64,000 nucleotides of DNA from Erythroxylum novogranatense. Lineage: Eukaryota; Streptophyta; Magnoliopsida; Malpighiales; Erythroxylaceae. Positions 60,156 to 64,000 of this stretch are shown here, in pieces; within the stretch, counting starts at the first letter, position 1; the number at the start of each line of letters is the position of its first letter. Location of the stretch: positions 35,323,540 through 35,387,539 of the forward strand of contig CM057233.1 of assembly GCA_029891385.1 (NCBI GenBank), given 5' to 3'. The notes below the pieces were generated by a model, which searched no databases, was not told the DNA's origin, and saw nothing but the letters and a program-made list of their open reading frames with translations. A program made the translations under genes and the position numbers.

Positions 60156-62170
60156 CTATACTCTAAGCCTCTTTACTTATAAGGGCCATAACTTTCAACT
60201 CCGATGTCCAAAAATTTCACACTATATACCGTTGGAAAGTTAGAAAGATAATCTACAACTTTTTAAAAGACAACTTTGTCTAATTTGACCTAGATAAATC
60301 TAGATTTTTCCTTAAATTCAAAACACAAAAAAAATTTCCCTATGGAAGACTTGAAATTTTGCATTGTGCAAACCTGAAATGTCCTGGGCATAACCCTTCA
60401 ACTACCAAACTGACTTCATTAAACTCTCAAATCTCAACTCATTTATCTTATCCCCTTCAACTATATCTAATCAGTCATAAATTCCTATCTTCCTTTCCAT
60501 AACATCTCACTTATGTATATATATCTATACATATATATCAACAATTTTTTGTTCCAAAATCATCAACTGAAGTTGTTAACTTCTTTACGTATATCTAATT
60601 TCAACTCACATCATTCATACATCATTCATAATTCACTAACATCAAAAGAATAAAGTTTTACAAATCTTTAATGGCATTCCAAGCCACATTACATTATTGT
60701 CTCAAAATCTCAAATTACAAAATATTCTTAAACACATAAATTTGAAATGCGACTCAAACATTGTGCTTTCCTGAAACCAACTCAAAATACAAAATAAGCA
60801 ATTTGAAGAAAATCCCTTAGGCTCTTGATCACTTGATCTCTTAGCTATTACCTGAAGATGGTATGAAAAGGGGTGAGCTTGAAAGCTCGTGGGTGACAAT
60901 TTATAACAAAAAAATAAGCAAAACCTTTGAAAACATTTTACTTGTCCCAGAAAATTTTCATTGAGTTCATAAAATGCATGTTTCTCAATTTCTCATCATG
61001 TAGTCAAATTAGCAAACCATAAAACATGAATGCATCAAACTTGTTCACAGATCATAGGCACATAAATACGTCAAAATTATTTGGGAGGTCTATAAACAGA
61101 ACGTACTACACATTTCCCATAAGGGTCCTACCTAGCCGTAAACAGAACGTACTAACGCAATCCCACATAATGGTCTTGCGTAGCCGTGAACTTATGGGAA
61201 TCCATGAAGGAGCTTCATGCCACTAATGGGCAGGCGGGAGAAGTCTTTTGTCAAAGTACACTTGACTTAACTTAGGGGACCACTACAAACCCACATAATC
61301 ATGTATTTCACATCTTATAAACATATTTCCCAAAATGGCACTTTTCCATATCTTAACTTTTCATAAACATAAGATATTTATAAAACATGATTTCATAAAC
61401 ATGTTATCTTTTCAAAATCACTTTCAAAGTCTTTTCATAAATCATCACACAACTCATATAATAACATATTGCACTTTCTCAAATCATTCAAAAGCAATAA
61501 ATGCAACACTTATGATACAATTGAAAACATTAAACTCCTTTGATTCAAAGAAAACATTAGGGGCTTATTTACTCTATTATAAACATGTAACCCACCTTGA
61601 TTTCCTTGCTTAAAGACTTGATCAAAAATGTCTCTACTCTTTCTTGCCTTTCTTGATTTCCTTCTTGATTTTTCACTAAATGAAGAAATCTTTGGCTCAA
61701 ATGGAAGCTTTTTTCTTCCTCTACCTTTTACTCTACCTTTTTCTCTTCTTGAACCACTTCAAAATCTCTCTCAAAAGCTAAGAAATGAAGAAACCCTAGC
61801 TCAACTCTCATCTTTTCTCTCAACCACCGAAATCTCTCTTCTTTCTCTCTTTGATTTGTTATTTCTCTTCTTTTTTTGTTTTCCCCTTCTTAAAATAGCA
61901 AGCCAACATTTCTTCTTCCATTTCTACCCTTAATGAGTCCAAAAAGTCCATTTTACCCTTCCTTATAAGCTTAGGTTCCTTTAACCTTAAGTGTCTTGCC
62001 GAAAACACCCTTAAACATTCTTATAACCTTTAACACTTTAATTCAGTCAACCTATATCATCTAATCTTTCTAACATCAACATAATAATTAACTCTACAAA
62101 CTTTCATAAAGACCTTATAATTAATGTAAATCATATTTATTAATCAAGAAAAAAAATTTGGGGGCCAACA
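60156..62170 (-). repeat. Element G, R/U5-like part to right end
   Basis: Homologous landmarks of E: GATGGTATGAAAAGGGGTGAGC (60857; E 50669), the ...CACTAATGGGCAGGCGGGAG block (61220), GGGGCTTATT...CATGTAACCCACC (61560-61596), then the (minus) GA-rich leader to 61930. The 101-codon ORF at 61628-61933 is a Leu/Phe/Ser-rich antisense of this leader and not supported as a gene. It ends with CCAACA at 62170. Confidence 0.65.
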
Positions 62171-62839
62171 ATTAAACTACCTTATAAGCTTCAGTAAAAA
62201 GTCTTCATGTATGGAGAAGCCCATTACATCTATGAAGTTTATTGAATATACAAGACTTTCTATAGAAGTGTAGGTGGATCTACAAATAAAACCCTGGTGA
62301 GATTTAATAAAGCTGAGGAGATTATAGAAGACATGGTTAAGGTCTCATACTAGTGGAGACATCTTTAAAGGAACCAAAGAAAGGTATGGATCCCAACTAG
62401 TAAAAAATTTACCTCATGAGAATATTGAGAGCTAATGAGAAGGAGAATAGTAGAAGATATAAACTATTCTCGATAATCAGGTAATAATAAGAATTATTCC
62501 ACAAGAATGAAAGGTGATTTTACTCAATAAAGCATCACCATAGAAAAATTTATTAATACTTCCCCTAAAGGAACATTACATCTTACCCCTTAAGGTGAAT
62601 ACTGAGAAGGAACGCTCTACTAATAACATTGTCTAAGACACAAAATCTTCAAGCTAAAGAATGCTTGAATAATACCTTAGGTATCAAGGAAAAAGCCAGC
62701 TGCAATTCTGATGATTCTTCCATCAAGATTTTTAATTAATGGATATCCTAGCCTTTTAGCTCAAGAATTCTTAACCACTAGAAGAAGAAGATTAGGCAAG
62801 AAGTCAAAAGTTAAAGCATCTAATACACACCTCAATCCT
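62171..62839 (+). other. Possible LINE 5' region, no clear ORF
   Basis: Plus-strand frames are broken. A basic run TTRRRRLGKKSKVKAS near 62775-62820 precedes the endonuclease start, and could be ORF1/ORF2 linker sequence. Nothing firmer is seen. Confidence 0.35.
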
Positions 62840-63560
62840 AAATGACCCTAGTAACATGGAATGTTAAGGGTGTTAATAACCTTAAAAAAAATACCAAATC
62901 TTTCAAGATTATCTTTATCAAGTAAAGCTCATGAATGTAGCCTTATGAAAAAAAAGTTTAGAGACACTCAATATTTCAATCTATGGGCTTTCACTTAAAA
63001 ATGAAATACTATTACCAACCACTCTAACCATTATACAGGAGATTGTTAATGCTTATGATAGAAACAAGATAAGGGTTCTAAGCACCTCTTCTTCTGATCA
63101 AGTAATCCATCTTTTAGCTAAAACAATAATTTATCCTAGATCTCTTTTATTTGTACTTCCAATTATTCATTTTAGTGATCCTTACGTTATAGTGACTTTA
63201 GAGATTTGCATAACATTATAAAGTCCCTTGGTTAATATTATGGGATTTCAACTGCATTCTAAATGAATTTTAAGCTAATGGTAGTTTGGTTTAAGAACTC
63301 CATATAGAGGATTTAGAGCTTTCCTTGCTCATATTGGAGTTACTAATCTAAAGTGTAAGGGAAATTATGACCTGCAGTAATAGGCAAATTAGAGACTAGT
63401 AGTTCCTAAGGAAAAAGTTTTATAGAGCGCTTATTAATCATCATTGTCTTAATATCTTTCAGTTAAGAAAAGTAATGTTTAGCAATTTCTCATGTTCATA
63501 TCATTCTCTTATTAAGATACACAATCTCTTAATCTCTTAGAAAAGAGTTTCACCTTTTAG
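62840..63560 (+). pseudogene. LINE (L1-type) AP-endonuclease remnant
   Basis: Broken translation begins MTLVTWNVKGVNNLKKN (62841 on), equivalent to the ORF2 start (WNVRGLNNP in the family, with the catalytic Asn). Then comes WLILWDFNCILNEF (63222-63265; the family has GDFN), a block with CSNRQIR near 63380 (FTWSNRQ), LRKKFYRALINHHCLNIFQL (LDRALVN..W) and CSYHSLIKI near 63510 (SDHSPI, with the catalytic Asp changed to Tyr). The order and spacing fit the exonuclease/endonuclease domain of plant L1 elements. Several stops; not functional. It is not the same copy as the LINE at 24-40 kb, because that one's 3' part lies upstream. Confidence 0.7.
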
Positions 63561-63592
63561 ATTCCCAACTATCTATCAAACCTCTAGGGTCT

Positions 63593-63889
63593 TTAAAATG
63601 CAATTAAAATATAACCACAAGCAGCCTCTATTTCTTCCTCTATTAACATTCTTCTTATTGAACGTCCATATGTTCGTCTAGGATATATGAAAATGGATAA
63701 GTTACCATCAGCATCACCTGTTCCTCCCCCATCGCCATTACAAGGAACTTTTTTTTCTCTTATGTGCACATGTGGCTCAAAATAATGTGAACAAAATGTA
63801 CTTGCTTCCTCCACTAAATAAGCATTACATATTGAACCTTCAACTCTAGCCATGTTTTTGATATTTTTCTTCAAGTGATGCAAATACAT
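63593..63889 (-). pseudogene. CACTA transposase-associated DUF4218-like fragment
   Basis: The 98-codon open frame reads MYLHHLKKNIKNMARVEGSI, then CNAYLVEEASTFCSHYFEPH, an acidic/Gly segment, GNLSIFIYPRRTYGRS and EEEIEAACGYILIAF. It matches the DUF4218-type region of plant En/Spm (CACTA) transposase proteins: (MYPFERYL..LK..V.N.ARPEGSI..GY..EE...FC..Y), then (G....IF...GRPLG) and (E...AH.YVL.N). Upstream on the minus strand, 64000-63967 encodes YRWMNPFKR, the residues expected just before, followed by a donor-like GT (63966-63965); an intron is likely although its acceptor is unclear. It stops early after AF, so it is truncated. Confidence 0.75.
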
Positions 63890-63966
63890 ACATTAGCAGA
63901 TAGGGTTATTACAATTCTGTTATTAAAACATGTTACTATGTCAATTTAAATATTTACTATAATTAC

Positions 63967-64000
63967 CTCTTAAACGGATTCATCCATCGATATTGAACTG
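63967..64000 (-). pseudogene. Upstream exon piece of the DUF4218-like fragment
   Basis: The minus strand reads QYRWMNPFKR-type codons ending AAGAG|GTAATT. YRWMYPFER directly precedes the next segment in the family. Cut by the window edge. Confidence 0.5.

Larger units (their letters stand above)
44910..62170 (-). mobile_element. Old fragment G of the giant-LTR family, split by D
   Basis: 44910-45445 and 59183-60300 align by eye with the U3 part of the E LTRs (about 52600-53620). 60650-62050 aligns with the R/U5 part (about 50500-52200), including the bridge GGTGAGCTTGAAAGCTCGTGGG at 60872 and GGCGGGAGAAG at 61232. The right end is GGGGGCCAACA at 62170, TGTTGG on the minus strand. The internal order (U3 part, then R/U5 part) means two partial LTRs are joined or the copy is rearranged, and the left end is not defined. 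It is older and more diverged than E and F. Confidence 0.6.

Noticed and set aside
61628..61933. 101-codon Leu/Phe/Ser-rich ORF resembling a membrane protein
   Set aside because: It is antisense of the GA-rich transcribed leader of the giant-LTR family, the composition of which explains the hydrophobic look.
62841..63560. Endonuclease remnant as the 5' part of the LINE at 24-40 kb
   Set aside because: Both are on the plus strand, but this 5' domain lies downstream of the other copy's 3' domain, so they are separate copies.

Overview
The window reads as AT-rich, gene-poor nuclear DNA of a flowering plant, most likely a eudicot. The evidence is plant-type LTR retrotransposons (Ty1/Copia and Ty3/Gypsy) with initiator-tRNA-Met primer sites, plant L1-type LINE remnants with a zf-RVT-like tail, and CACTA (En/Spm) fragments. 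I see no convincing host protein-coding gene, rRNA or tRNA gene in 64 kb. Almost everything attributable is transposable-element sequence, mostly broken by stops, frameshifts, deletions and later insertions.

Layout, left to right. 1-2443: leader and 5' LTR of a minus-strand Copia element (A1) that runs off the left edge. It sits in the gag of a plus-strand Tat/Athila-like Gypsy (H, 2449-7387) that has lost RT, RNase H and most of integrase. 9460-13656: a 4.2-kb plus-strand solo LTR (F) with a perfect 5-bp target duplication. 13662-24119: AT-rich sequence with a CACTA end (16959), a minus-strand Gypsy gag plus 5' end (17660-19800), a SIRE-like Copia 3' end (about 21.0-22.2 kb) and another Gypsy gag/protease remnant (22290-23300).

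24120-40740 is a four-level nest. A plus-strand LINE is split by a minus-strand Copia (A2, 24825-39549, TSD GTATG). A2's 5' LTR is split by a plus-strand Copia (B, 28271-38541, TSD AGATT, two 1424-bp LTRs). B's protease is split by a minus-strand solo LTR (C, 32053-34148, TSD CGACC). B is the best-preserved element (gag, protease, integrase, RT and RNase H all present) but carries a nonsense codon and several frameshifts.

44910-62170 is a three-level nest. An old minus-strand fragment (G) of the same LTR family as F and E is split, inside a ~180-bp tandem array, by a minus-strand Gypsy-type element (D, 45451-59177, TSD GATTC). D keeps gag and protease but has lost RT, RNase H and integrase. 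D's 5' LTR is split by E (49625-59036), an unusual non-autonomous element with two 4.4-kb LTRs around an internal region of only about 600 bp that consists of a primer site, a polypurine tract and no ORF. The F/E/G family is the most interesting content: giant LTRs, a fossil second primer-binding site inside the LTR end, an LTR-borne TATA box followed by a consensus splice donor, and palindromic repeat clusters. 62840-64000 holds a LINE endonuclease remnant and a minus-strand CACTA DUF4218-like fragment.

Boundaries given to the base rest on matching direct repeats, TG..CA-type ends, target-site duplications and PBS/PPT positions read by eye. Clade names are from motif recognition only, with no database search.
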